Source of the DNA: Hyphomicrobiales bacterium
GTDB taxonomy: Bacteria > Pseudomonadota > Alphaproteobacteria > Rhizobiales > Beijerinckiaceae
Direction: 5' to 3'
Length of the DNA stretch: 64,000 nt
Assembly: GCA_947455725.1 (NCBI GenBank)
Contig: CANGPL010000002.1
Coordinates: forward strand, 1 to 64,000
Shown here: positions 9,480-18,072 of the stretch, piece by piece
How positions within the stretch are numbered: position 1 is the stretch's first letter
How the letters are laid out: the number at the start of each line of letters is the position of its first letter
Position numbers and translations under genes: made by a program
The notes under the pieces: generated by a model
The model's input: the letters and a program-made list of their open reading frames with translations, nothing else
What the model was told of the DNA's origin: nothing
Databases searched by the model: none

Positions 9480-9972
9480 CGCCACTGATTTTACCCGAGA
9501 GCGAAGCAATTGCGCCATCCACCAATTCAAGCGCGAGCAAGCGTTTCGGGTCAACCGGCCCCGGCATTTCAACCTTGTTGAACGGCATCACCACAAAACC
9601 CGCACGCGCATAAAAAGGCTCGTCACCCACGAGCAAAATCACGCGATGGCCTTCGGCCTTCGCCGTCTCAACCGCGCGGCCAATCAAGCTCATCCCAATC
9701 CCGATGGATGAGAAAGCCTGCTCAACCGCTAAGGGTCCCAATAAGAGCGCAGGCGTATCGCCCACCGTAATTGGGGTTAAGCGGATCGAGCCAACAACCA
9801 GCGTACCAACAAGCGCGACATAGGAAAGCGTCGGGATGGGAGCCACCCCTTCCCGCAAGCGATAGGCCGTCTTGGCAAAACGTCCGGGGCCAAAAGCACG
9901 CTCGTGCAATTTATCAATGGTCGCAGCGTCAGCCGGATGCTCGTGGCGAATGGTCAAGGGAAGGTCGGTCAT
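9457..9972 (-). CDS. GNAT family N-acetyltransferase
   Basis: 171 residues. The GNAT fold is visible: LSYVALVGTLVVGSIRLTPI (beta2-beta4), LLLGPLAVEQAFSSIGIGMSLI around residues 82-102 with the acetyl-CoA pyrophosphate loop (IGIGMSL), and LLVGDEPFYARAGF near 118-131. It belongs to the YhbS-like putative acetyltransferase group (COG3153). The substrate is unknown. It is a monocistronic gene converging on the last gene of the MoxR cluster, with a 23-base 3' overlap. Confidence 0.85.
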   Translation of the reverse strand: MTDLPLTIRHEHPADAATIDKLHERAFGPGRFAKTAYRLREGVAPIPTLSYVALVGTLVVGSIRLTPITVGDTPALLLGPLAVEQAFSSIGIGMSLIGRAVETAKAEGHRVILLVGDEPFYARAGFVVMPFNKVEMPGPVDPKRLLALELVDGAIASLSGKISGVKVSAAA

Positions 9973-10302
9973 GGTCTTTAACTCTTAAGCTGGGGCGCCT
10001 AAAGGCCTCTTGGGCTAGGAAGAAGGCGGCATAAAAAGCCGGTCATCGCTAAAAGAGCCGTCTGGCTCATCAAAGCGTCATCCTCGTCGCAGCTGTCGAT
10101 TGATTAACATCGGACCATTCATAAAAGCGCTATTATCATGATCTAAAGGGATCGTCCATGCCCCGCTCCACACACCTTAAAGTGCCCGCGCCCCGCATTT
10201 TTTGGATCAGCCTATTCCCATTCAAGGCTTGATCCTTACAAGATGTCAGACAAAATCAGACGCATAAACCACCAGTCCTTTTCTTGAACCAAGAGAGCCC
10301 CT
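9973..10302. other. 330-bp intergenic region between divergent GNAT and aldehyde dehydrogenase genes
   Basis: No gene of normal size. A 24-codon ORF at 10158-10232 is preceded by AAAGGGA at a suitable distance and could be a small peptide or leader, but nothing else supports it. An imperfect inverted repeat (GGATCA-GCCT / AGGCTTGATCC, 10205-10235) has no poly-T in a position that would make it a terminator. Promoters for both flanking genes must lie here; I cannot assign them confidently. Confidence 0.5.
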
Positions 10303-11805
10303 ATGCTGGACCGCCCAACGACGAAAGAAGCCTGGATCGCGCGTGCAAGAGCCACCGTCCCAGAAGGCCGCGCCTTCATCAATGGCGCGTATGTTCCAGC
10401 CCAATCCGGCAAGACCTTTGATAAAATTTCGTCCATGGACGGCTCGGTTGCTGGCCAAGTTGCCGATTGCGACGCAACCGATATTAACGCAGCCGTCAAA
10501 GCCGCCCGCACCGCTTTTGAAGATGGCCGCTGGCGCGACAAGCCCGCTACCGAAAAAAAGCGCATCATGCTGCGCTTCGCAGAACTCATCAAAGAACACA
10601 CCGATGAAATCGCCGTGCTCGAAACGCTCGATGTCGGCAAAGTCATCGGCAACTCGCTCGCGATTGACGTTCCCTATTGCTACACCTGCATTCAGTACTA
10701 TGCCGAACTCGCCGACAAAATGTATGACGAGATCGCGCCGATGAGCCCGAGTGATCTTGTTCAAATTCGCAAAGAGCCACTCGGCGTCATCGGCGCGATT
10801 GTGCCTTGGAACTATCCGCTCATCATCGCGGCATGGAAGCTCGGGCCAGCGCTTGTCGCGGGCAATTCGGTTATCTTGAAACCCGCAGAACAATCGCCCT
10901 TCGCTTCGCTCTATTTAGGCAAACTCGCCAAAGAAGCAGGCATTCCAGATGGCGTCCTCAATATTGTTCCAGGCTATGGCGAGAAGACCGGAAAGCCCCT
11001 CGCCCTTCATATGGATGTCGACATGATCGCCTTCACCGGCTCCACCGAAGTCGGCAAGCTGATGCTAAAATACGCCGCTGAAAGCAACATCAAGCGCGTA
11101 GCCCTTGAGCTTGGGGGCAAGAGCGCCCAAATCGTCATGCCCGATGCCGATCTTGATAAAGCGGCAGAAGCGATTGCGTGGTCTATCTACTACAATCAAG
11201 GCCAAACCTGCCACGCCGGATCACGCGTGCTGGCGCATCGCTCAATTAAAGACACGCTCGTTGCCAAAATTGCAGCGGTTGCCAAAGCACAAATCCCGCA
11301 AGGCCATTCGTTTGATCCATCCGCACAAATGGCCGCGATGGTCGAGCAAAAGCAAATGGAACGTGTGCTCGATTATATCGCCATCGGCGAGAAGGAAGGC
11401 GCCAAAATCGCGCTTGGCGGTAAACGAGTCATGGAAGAAACGGGCGGCTTCTATATTGAGCCCACGATATTCGACAATGTGAAACCCGATATGCGGATCG
11501 CACAGGAGGAAATTTTCGGCCCCGTGCTTGCCGTCATTCCATTCGATACCGAAGAAGAAGCCGTGCGCATCGCCAATGGCACCGTGTTCGGCTTAGGCGG
11601 CTCGGTATGGACAAAAGACATGAACATCGCGCATCGCGTCTCAAACGCCATCCGGGCCGGAACCGTATGGGTCAATTGCTACGATAAATCATCCCCCGTC
11701 ACGCCCTTTGGCGGCTTCAAACAATCAGGCTTTGGCCGCGATCGCTCACCCCATGCGGTCGACAAATATATGGACTTCAAGACCATTTGGACAGTTTATG
11801 AATAG
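10303..11805 (+). CDS. NAD(P)-dependent aldehyde dehydrogenase, PuuC/betaine-aldehyde type
   Basis: 500 residues, full-length ALDH. PWNYP holds the oxyanion Asn170, ALELGGKS gives the general base Glu269, and NQGQTCHAG gives the catalytic Cys303. FTGSTEVG near 244 is the nucleotide loop. The closest recognisable branch is gamma-glutamyl-gamma-aminobutyraldehyde / betaine-aldehyde dehydrogenases, which oxidise amino-aldehydes. It is the first gene of a same-strand set with an enolase-superfamily enzyme, a LysR regulator and a PuuB-like amine oxidase whose product would be an aldehyde. The true substrate is not shown by the sequence. Confidence 0.88.
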   Translation: MLDRPTTKEAWIARARATVPEGRAFINGAYVPAQSGKTFDKISSMDGSVAGQVADCDATDINAAVKAARTAFEDGRWRDKPATEKKRIMLRFAELIKEHTDEIAVLETLDVGKVIGNSLAIDVPYCYTCIQYYAELADKMYDEIAPMSPSDLVQIRKEPLGVIGAIVPWNYPLIIAAWKLGPALVAGNSVILKPAEQSPFASLYLGKLAKEAGIPDGVLNIVPGYGEKTGKPLALHMDVDMIAFTGSTEVGKLMLKYAAESNIKRVALELGGKSAQIVMPDADLDKAAEAIAWSIYYNQGQTCHAGSRVLAHRSIKDTLVAKIAAVAKAQIPQGHSFDPSAQMAAMVEQKQMERVLDYIAIGEKEGAKIALGGKRVMEETGGFYIEPTIFDNVKPDMRIAQEEIFGPVLAVIPFDTEEEAVRIANGTVFGLGGSVWTKDMNIAHRVSNAIRAGTVWVNCYDKSSPVTPFGGFKQSGFGRDRSPHAVDKYMDFKTIWTVYE

Positions 11806-11810
11806 CTGGT

Positions 11811-11861
11811 TTCGGCAGTCGTTATTCGGAAGTGCATCGATTGCCGACTGCCGAATAACGA
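11811..11861. repeat. two overlapping, mutually exclusive inverted repeats after the ALDH gene
   Basis: Directly behind the ALDH stop, TTCGGCAGTCG (11811-11821) can pair with CGACTGCCGAA (11845-11855), while TCGTTATTCGG (11819-11829) can pair with CCGAATAACGA (11851-11861). The arms overlap, so only one hairpin can form at a time. There is no T-run, so it is not a classical rho-independent terminator. It may stabilise the mRNA 3' end, serve as a regulator site, or be a degraded repeat. Confidence 0.6.
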
Positions 11862-11904
11862 TTGCCGCACCATCTAATCGCCCACCCCGCACACGGCACG
11901 CATC

Positions 11905-13017
11905 ATGATCAAAATCACCGCCATCGAAATCACCACGCACCGCCTCCCCCTCGATCCACCGTTTAACGCAAGCTGGGATACGCAACCCCGCAAACATTTC
12001 GATGCCTGCATTGTGCGCGTGCATACGGATGCAGGGATCACAGGCGTTGCATCGGGTGATTTCATGGTTGGTTTCCAAGGCCATGAGCATCTCTTTATCG
12101 GGCAAGACCCGATGCAGATTGAGCGGCATTATCGCATCCTCAACAATATCCAATTCCATTATGGCCGCTGCTGGCCGCTCGATCTGGCGCTGTGGGATTT
12201 AGCAGGCAAAATTACTAAACAGCCCGTGTGGAAAGTGTTGGGCGGGCTATCGAACAAAGTGCGCGCCTACGCATCCTCCGGCACCTTACGCGCGCCGGAG
12301 GCTTTAGCGGGTGCAGCTGAAAAATATTTAGCCGAAGGCTTTAAGGCACTCAAAATCCGCTTCCATCGCGGTGATTGGCGCGCCGACATCAAAGCGCTCG
12401 AAGCCGTGCGCGCCCGCATTGGCCACAAACTCGATTTGATGGTCGATTGCAACCAAGGCTGGCGCATGTCGTGGGATGCCTATTCGTCGTGGTCCTTAAA
12501 AGACGCCATTCCCGTTGCGCGCGAATTAGAACGCCTCGGCGTCTATTGGATGGAAGAGCCTCTCCACCGTTCCGACCGCGAAGGCATGCGCCGTTTGCGC
12601 GAAATGGTTGATGTCCGCATTGCAGGCGGCGAGATGACACGCGAGCTCTACGAGTTCCGCGATCTCATCCGCGATGGCTGCCTCGACGTTGTCCAGCCCG
12701 ATGCGGCACTCGTCGGCGGCATCACCGGCCTGCGGCGCATCGCCGCCATGGCGGAAGAAAACAACATCGTCTTCACGCCCCACACCTGGACCAACGGCAT
12801 GGGCGTCGTTGCCAACGCGCACCTCACGGCGGGCGTTGCCAATGCCCCCTTCCTCGAAATGCCCTATGATCCGCCGGAGTGGAGCCTTGATCGGCGCGAT
12901 TACATGATGGAAAAGCCACTCGGCGTGGATAAAGACGGCTGGGTCGTCTTGAGCGACGAGCCGGGCATGGGCTACACTCTCGACGAGGAACGGCTCGCCG
13001 CCACAAAAATCGGCTGA
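11905..13017 (+). CDS. mandelate racemase/muconate lactonizing enzyme family protein
   Basis: 370 residues, enolase superfamily. The barrel motifs are all present: K150-I-R152 (a K-x-R variant of the MR-type KxK), the metal ligands D181 (VDCNQ), E218 (MEEP) and E243 (GGE), then D266 (QPD) and H293 (TPHT) forming the His-Asp dyad. This is the mandelate racemase subgroup, which abstracts an alpha proton next to a carboxylate: a sugar-acid dehydratase, racemase or betaine epimerase are all possible. The neighbours (ALDH and amine oxidases) favour an amine- or betaine-carboxylate, but that is inference. Confidence 0.85.
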   Translation: MIKITAIEITTHRLPLDPPFNASWDTQPRKHFDACIVRVHTDAGITGVASGDFMVGFQGHEHLFIGQDPMQIERHYRILNNIQFHYGRCWPLDLALWDLAGKITKQPVWKVLGGLSNKVRAYASSGTLRAPEALAGAAEKYLAEGFKALKIRFHRGDWRADIKALEAVRARIGHKLDLMVDCNQGWRMSWDAYSSWSLKDAIPVARELERLGVYWMEEPLHRSDREGMRRLREMVDVRIAGGEMTRELYEFRDLIRDGCLDVVQPDAALVGGITGLRRIAAMAEENNIVFTPHTWTNGMGVVANAHLTAGVANAPFLEMPYDPPEWSLDRRDYMMEKPLGVDKDGWVVLSDEPGMGYTLDEERLAATKIG

Positions 13018-13042
13018 GTCCTATCGTTCGGGGAGTTAAGGC

Positions 13043-14020
13043 GTGGATCGGAAATGGCTACCACTGAATGCGCTCAGAGCATTTGAAGCAGCAGGCAAAC
13101 ATTTAAGCTTCACGGCGGCAGCCAATAGCCTCACCGTTGCGCAAAGTGCGGTGAGCCGTCACGTCATCGTGCTCGAAAACTTTTTAGGTGTGCCGCTTTT
13201 TGAGCGTCGCCCGCAGCAATTGGTGCTCACCGAAGCGGGGCAACATCTCTTGCCCGTCGTGTCCAAAAGCTTCGACCGCATCGATCAAGCGCTTTCTGAC
13301 ATCATCAAAGAAGGCCGCTCGCCGCGCCGCGCGCTGAAAGTCTCGCTGCCTGCCACCTTCGCGCATCAATTGGCCGTGCCGATCCTGAAAGATTTCCGCG
13401 CCGAACATCCCGGCGTCACCCTCGATATCGAATCCGATATGGGCCATGGCGTTGAAACCGAAGCGGATGTCGGTGTCGTCTTCACCGAACCATCGGTCAG
13501 CGATACGGTGCTTGATCTCCTCTGGATGGAGCGCTTAACGATCCTCTGCCACCCTTCCATTGCCGCTAAGGCAGACCCGAATGATCCCGCGCACTTCATT
13601 GAGAGCAACGACCTTCTGCACATGAAGCTCGATAACCGCTCGCGCCATCATCAATGGGATCTGTTTGCACGCGGCATTGGGCGACCAGATCTCGATGTCG
13701 ATCGCGGCCTTGTGTTCGATACCTCGCGTCTCGTCGTGCAATACGCGCTATCGGGGGAAGGCCTCGCTTTGGTCGATCCGATGCTCTTCAAATCCGAGAT
13801 CGAAGCGGGCCAATTGGTAAGCCCCTTCGATATCGCGGTTGATGGCGGCTATGGTTATTATCTCTCCACCCATCCCGAAGATTTGAACGATGAGGCCGTC
13901 GCCCTCTTCCGCTCATGGCTCATCAACCGTTTCGCCGCCCATCTCGCCGATGGCCCAACCTCGCGGCTGAAAGGCCCCGCAGAAGCAACCACAAAAACAG
14001 GTTCGCCCTTTAAGGCGTAA
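13043..14020 (+). CDS. LysR family transcriptional regulator, GcvA-like
   Basis: 325 residues from GTG 13043, with GGGGAG about 9 bases upstream. The N-terminal winged helix-turn-helix (LNALRAFEAAGKHLSFTAAA, then AQSAVSRHVIVLE) is followed by the periplasmic-binding-like effector domain. WLPLNALRAFEAA at the very N-terminus is typical of GcvA-type regulators, which control glycine cleavage and related amine genes. It lies inside the catabolic string rather than divergent from it, 25 bases after the enolase-family gene, so it is probably co-transcribed and may regulate this set. Confidence 0.88.
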   Translation: MDRKWLPLNALRAFEAAGKHLSFTAAANSLTVAQSAVSRHVIVLENFLGVPLFERRPQQLVLTEAGQHLLPVVSKSFDRIDQALSDIIKEGRSPRRALKVSLPATFAHQLAVPILKDFRAEHPGVTLDIESDMGHGVETEADVGVVFTEPSVSDTVLDLLWMERLTILCHPSIAAKADPNDPAHFIESNDLLHMKLDNRSRHHQWDLFARGIGRPDLDVDRGLVFDTSRLVVQYALSGEGLALVDPMLFKSEIEAGQLVSPFDIAVDGGYGYYLSTHPEDLNDEAVALFRSWLINRFAAHLADGPTSRLKGPAEATTKTGSPFKA

Positions 14021-14041
14021 CCCAAAAAAGAGCAGGGTAAC

Positions 14042-15352
14042 ATGGCGCGGCATTCCCTTTTTCATCCGGACTTCAAAGCCAAGCCCTTTTGGTGGGAAGC
14101 CTATGAGCCGCGCGCTTTGCCAGAAATCGACCTACCAAAAGAAGCGCGCGTTGTTGTTGTCGGCGCGGGCTATGCCGGCCTTTCAGCCGCCTTAGAACTC
14201 CATAATAACGGCATTGAATGCATCGTGCTTGATGCCAATGAGCCGGGCTATGGCGGCTCAAGCCGCAATGGCGGCATGGTGTCGGGCGGCGTTAATGTCG
14301 GCAAACGCTATATGGCGAAAGCCATGTCACCCGAAGAAGCAGCACCCTATCTCAACGATGCCGCCGATGCGTTTAGCCATATCGAAGCACTGATCGAGCG
14401 CGAAAAGATCGCGTGCCATTGGACGAAATCAGGCTATTTCTTAGGTGCATGGTGCAAGAGCCATTATGACAGCATGGCGAGCAAAATGAGCACGCTCAAC
14501 GAGAACGCTCAGTCAGAAGCCTATCTTGTGCCACCCGAGCGGCAACGCGAAGAAATCGGCTCCGATTATTATCGCGGCGGAATGGTCATCGGCCGCGCCG
14601 CCATCATCCATCCGGCGCTTTATTTCAAAGGACTACTTGATCTCTGCACTGCACGCGGTATTCGTATCGCCTCCAAAACGCCGGTGAATAGACTCAATCC
14701 CACGGGCTCGCATTGGATCGTTGAAACCCCGCGCGGTTCCATCAAAGCAAGCGATGTCATCATCGCCACCAATGGCTATACGGGCGATGTCACACCGCAA
14801 TTCAAACGCCGCGTTGTCCCCGTCGGCTCTTACATCATCGCAACCCAAGAATTGCCGCCCGAACTTGCGGCGTCCCTCAGCCCCAAAAATCGCTCCATTG
14901 CCGATACGCGCCGCGTGCTGACCTATTATCGCATGTCACCCGACGGCAAGCGTTTGATCTTCGGTGGACGCGCTAAATTCGGCCATACCGATCCGGTTGA
15001 AACCGCCAGTATTCTTTATGAATTTATGACCGATCGTTTCCCGCAATTGAAAGGCGTATCGATCACACACGCGTGGACGGGTAATGTCGCCTTCACGCTT
15101 GATGAAATGCCGCATATGGGCAAGATGGATAATCTCCATTTCGCACTCGGCTGCAATGGTTCGGGCGTCGCGATGATGAGCTATCTCGGCCATCAAACCG
15201 CGCGCAAAATCATCGGTCTTTCCAACAAAATCTGCGCCTTCGATCAGCCCGAATTTCCCGACCATCCGATGTATAACGGCTCAACGTGGTTCCTGCCATG
15301 GATCGGGCGATATTTCAGAGCACGGGATTGGATGGATCGGCGTTTTCATTAA
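14042..15352 (+). CDS. FAD-dependent oxidoreductase, PuuB/OrdL-like amine oxidase
   Basis: 436 residues of the DAO family. The Rossmann dinucleotide motif VVVVGAGYAGLSAALEL is at residues 37-53; GYGGSSRNGGMVSGG near 77-91 is the conserved FAD-contacting loop of gamma-glutamylputrescine-oxidase-like proteins, and HAWTGNVAFTLDEMPHMG near 340-360 is the C-terminal FAD signature. Such enzymes oxidise secondary or primary amines to an imine or aldehyde with release of H2O2. It is 21 bases after the LysR gene. The PuuC-like ALDH upstream could take the aldehyde product. The substrate is undetermined. Confidence 0.86.
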   Translation: MARHSLFHPDFKAKPFWWEAYEPRALPEIDLPKEARVVVVGAGYAGLSAALELHNNGIECIVLDANEPGYGGSSRNGGMVSGGVNVGKRYMAKAMSPEEAAPYLNDAADAFSHIEALIEREKIACHWTKSGYFLGAWCKSHYDSMASKMSTLNENAQSEAYLVPPERQREEIGSDYYRGGMVIGRAAIIHPALYFKGLLDLCTARGIRIASKTPVNRLNPTGSHWIVETPRGSIKASDVIIATNGYTGDVTPQFKRRVVPVGSYIIATQELPPELAASLSPKNRSIADTRRVLTYYRMSPDGKRLIFGGRAKFGHTDPVETASILYEFMTDRFPQLKGVSITHAWTGNVAFTLDEMPHMGKMDNLHFALGCNGSGVAMMSYLGHQTARKIIGLSNKICAFDQPEFPDHPMYNGSTWFLPWIGRYFRARDWMDRRFH

Positions 15353-15507
15353 ACAAGATCGAAATGCTCATGGTGATTACCCATCGCCCTCCCCTTTCCC
15401 GATAGACCTATCCAAAAAAAAGGCGATGAGAACGGATGACAGTCGGCTAGTTTAGCCTGCACTCACCTAAATCGGCCTTCGGCCAAAAAATACGACTCGG
15501 AGATGAG

Positions 15508-17937
15508 ATGATGAAGACGAATGCAAAAGTAGTGGTCATCGGCGGCGGCGTTGTCGGCTGTTCGGTTCTTTATCATCTCACCAAGCTTGGTTGGACGGAT
15601 GTCATGTTGATCGAGCGCGCGGAATTAACCGCAGGCTCCACATGGCATGCAGCCGGTGGCTTTCACACGTTAAATGGCGACCCGAATGTCGCCAAGCTTC
15701 AGCAATACACCGTCGAGCTTTACAAAGAGATCGAAGAGAAATCCGGCGTCGCTTGCGGCCTGCATCTCACCGGCGGCGTCATGCTCGCAGGCACCGAAGA
15801 CCGAATGGACTGGCTCAAAATGGCACATGCCAAAGGCCGCTATCTTGGCATGCACACCGAAATTATCTCCGCTGAAGAAGCCAAAAAGCGCATGCCGCTG
15901 ATTGATGAAAAGCATTTCGTCGGCGCGATGTATGATCCGTTGGAAGGCCATCTTGATCCCTACGGCACCACGCATGCTTACGCCAAATCGGCGAAAATCA
16001 ACGGCGCTGAAATCGTTGTGCGCAACCGCGTGTTGGAACTCAATCAGAACAAAGATGGCACATGGGATGTTGTCACCGAGCAAGGCACTGTGCACGCCGA
16101 ACATGTCGTGAATGCGGGTGGCTTATGGGCGCGTGAAGTTGGCCGCATGGTCGGTTTAGAGCTCCCCATCCTCGCAATGGAACACATGTATCTTTTAACC
16201 GAAGATATTCCGGAAGTAGCCGAAGCCAATAAGGCCACCGGTAAGGAAGTGATCACCGCGCTCGATTTCGAAGGCGAGATCTATACCCGCCAAGAACGCG
16301 GCGGCATGTTGATGGGCACCTATGAAAAGGCGGCAAAACCTTGGTCCGAACAAGAGACGCCATGGGACTTCGGGCAGAATTTATTGGAGCCTGATCTTGA
16401 TCGTATCGCGCCCGAGCTTGAAGTCGGTTTCGAGCATTTCCCGTCTTATGGTAATACCGGCATCAAGAAAATCATCAACGGCCCCTTCACTTTTGCACCC
16501 GATGGTAATCCGCTCGTTGGCCCCATCCGCGGCTTGAAAAATTTCTGGGTTGCGTGTGGTGTTATGGCTGGTTTCTCACAAGGCGGCGGTGTTGGTTTGG
16601 CCCTTTCAAACTGGATCGTTAAAGGCGATCCTGGCTTTGATGTTTGGGGCATGGATGTTGCGCGTTATGGCGATTACGCAACGCTTGCCTACACCAACGC
16701 AAAAGTCCGTGAAAACTATTCGCGGCGCTTCCGCATTCGTTTCCCGAATGAAGAATTGCCCGCCGGTCGTCCCTTCCGCACCACGCCAATCTATGATCGT
16801 CTCTTGGCCGATAATGCTGTCATGGGCGAAAGCTATGGCCTAGAATATCCGCTCTGGTTTGCGCCTAAGGGCATGGATGCAAAAGAAGTCTTTTCCTTCC
16901 GTCGCTCGACAGATTTTCCGCATGTCGGCAATGAAGTGCATCGCGTACGTACCACCGTCGGTGTGATGGAAACATCAGGCTATGCCAAATACCGCGTCAC
17001 AGGCGAAGGCGCAGAGGCATGGCTCTCGCAGATGCTTGCTAATAAAATCCCGGCAACGGGCCGCATGGTGTTAACGCCCATGCTGAACGATAATGGCAAG
17101 CTGATTGGTGATTTCACGCTCGCGAAATTAGGCGCAGAAGAATTTATGATCATCGGCTCAGGCCCTGCCGAACAATATCATATGCGGTGGTTTGAATCGC
17201 ATCTGCCAAGGAGCGGCGTTCACATTGAAGCCTTAGGCCTCAACATGGTTGGCCTTTCAATTGCAGGCCCCAATTCGCGTGCGCTGCTCGCCAAGCTTAC
17301 ATTGAAAGATGTTTCAAACGCGGCCTTCCCCTTTATGGCAATTCGCAAAATGGATCTCGGTCCAATTCCGGCGATCGTCGGGCGCGTCACCTTCACCGGT
17401 GATCTTGGATATGAAATCTGGGTGAAGCCCGAATATCAACGCGCTTTGCTGGATCTGATTTTAAAGCAAGGTGCTGATCTCGGCATCGGCCATTTCGGCC
17501 TGCGCGCGTTGAACTCGATGCGGCTCGAGAAAAACTTTGGCACATGGGCACGCGAATATCGTCCAATCTATGGCCCGCTTGAAGGCGGCTTGGGTCGCTT
17601 CGTTGATTTCAAGAAAAACGACTTCATCGGCCGCACCGCTGCAGCGAATGAAAAAGAAAGCGGCGGCACTTTGCGTCTCATCGTATTCAAGGTCGATGCC
17701 ACAGATGCGGATTGCATCGGCGACGAACCCATCTGGCACGATGGCAAAGTGGTGGGCTGGATCACCTCAGGCGGCTACGGCCATTGGGTCAAAGCCTCAA
17801 TCGCGATGGGCTATGTTCCGAAAGAACTCGCCGATCAATCGGATGGTTTTGAAATTGAAGTCATCGGCGAACGCCGCAAAGCCCATCCCATCCGCGAGGC
17901 CCTGTTTGATCCAAAGGGTGAGAAGATGCGTGGGTGA
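15508..17937 (+). CDS. dimethylglycine/sarcosine dehydrogenase-like GcvT-family protein
   Basis: 809 residues. Domain order: FAD-binding DAO domain (GGGVVGCS at 12-19; STWHAAG with His47 in the position that carries covalent FAD in dimethylglycine dehydrogenase), a linker/FAO_M region around 390-440, then GCV_T and GCV_T_C aminomethyltransferase-like domains that bind tetrahydrofolate. The family demethylates N-methylglycines and passes the one-carbon unit to THF as 5,10-methylene-THF. CGGAGATGAG precedes the start. The gene stands 155 bases after the PuuB-like gene and may have its own promoter. It converges on the MttB-like gene across a palindromic repeat. Confidence 0.88.
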   Translation: MMKTNAKVVVIGGGVVGCSVLYHLTKLGWTDVMLIERAELTAGSTWHAAGGFHTLNGDPNVAKLQQYTVELYKEIEEKSGVACGLHLTGGVMLAGTEDRMDWLKMAHAKGRYLGMHTEIISAEEAKKRMPLIDEKHFVGAMYDPLEGHLDPYGTTHAYAKSAKINGAEIVVRNRVLELNQNKDGTWDVVTEQGTVHAEHVVNAGGLWAREVGRMVGLELPILAMEHMYLLTEDIPEVAEANKATGKEVITALDFEGEIYTRQERGGMLMGTYEKAAKPWSEQETPWDFGQNLLEPDLDRIAPELEVGFEHFPSYGNTGIKKIINGPFTFAPDGNPLVGPIRGLKNFWVACGVMAGFSQGGGVGLALSNWIVKGDPGFDVWGMDVARYGDYATLAYTNAKVRENYSRRFRIRFPNEELPAGRPFRTTPIYDRLLADNAVMGESYGLEYPLWFAPKGMDAKEVFSFRRSTDFPHVGNEVHRVRTTVGVMETSGYAKYRVTGEGAEAWLSQMLANKIPATGRMVLTPMLNDNGKLIGDFTLAKLGAEEFMIIGSGPAEQYHMRWFESHLPRSGVHIEALGLNMVGLSIAGPNSRALLAKLTLKDVSNAAFPFMAIRKMDLGPIPAIVGRVTFTGDLGYEIWVKPEYQRALLDLILKQGADLGIGHFGLRALNSMRLEKNFGTWAREYRPIYGPLEGGLGRFVDFKKNDFIGRTAAANEKESGGTLRLIVFKVDATDADCIGDEPIWHDGKVVGWITSGGYGHWVKASIAMGYVPKELADQSDGFEIEVIGERRKAHPIREALFDPKGEKMRG

Positions 17938-17968
17938 TAAGTGTTGACGCTTAGCGCTTGATTGTAAC

Positions 17969-18055
17969 CGTCATTGCGAGCGAACGCGAAGCAACCCAGT
18001 TAATATAAGTCGTTATTCTCTGGGTTGCCGCGTCGCTTTGCTCCTCGCAATGACG
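17969..18055. repeat. 87-bp palindromic dispersed repeat
   Basis: The element starts CGTCATTGCGAGCG and ends CTCGCAATGACG, and the inner arm pieces are GCAACCCAG / CTGGGTTGC around a ~20-base loop. It forms a long imperfect hairpin with a few unpaired bases. The CGTCATTGCGAG...GAAGCAA motif is a known dispersed intergenic palindrome in many proteobacteria. It lies between two convergent stops (17937 and 18073), the usual place for such elements. Only this copy is present in the window. It may double as a bidirectional transcription end. Confidence 0.85.
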
Positions 18056-18072
18056 ACGAGAAGTATAGGCCA

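Noticed and set aside
10158-10232. 24-codon ORF with a ribosome-binding-site-like sequence
   Set aside because: Too short and without homology or conservation evidence; mentioned only in the intergenic entry.
9973-10302. tRNA or small RNA gene
   Set aside because: No cloverleaf, TTCGANTC-like T-loop or CCA end could be found; the same holds for the other intergenic stretches.
10246-10893. 215-residue minus-strand ORF opposite the aldehyde dehydrogenase
   Set aside because: Antisense frame of a full-length ALDH with intact catalytic residues; no domain of its own.
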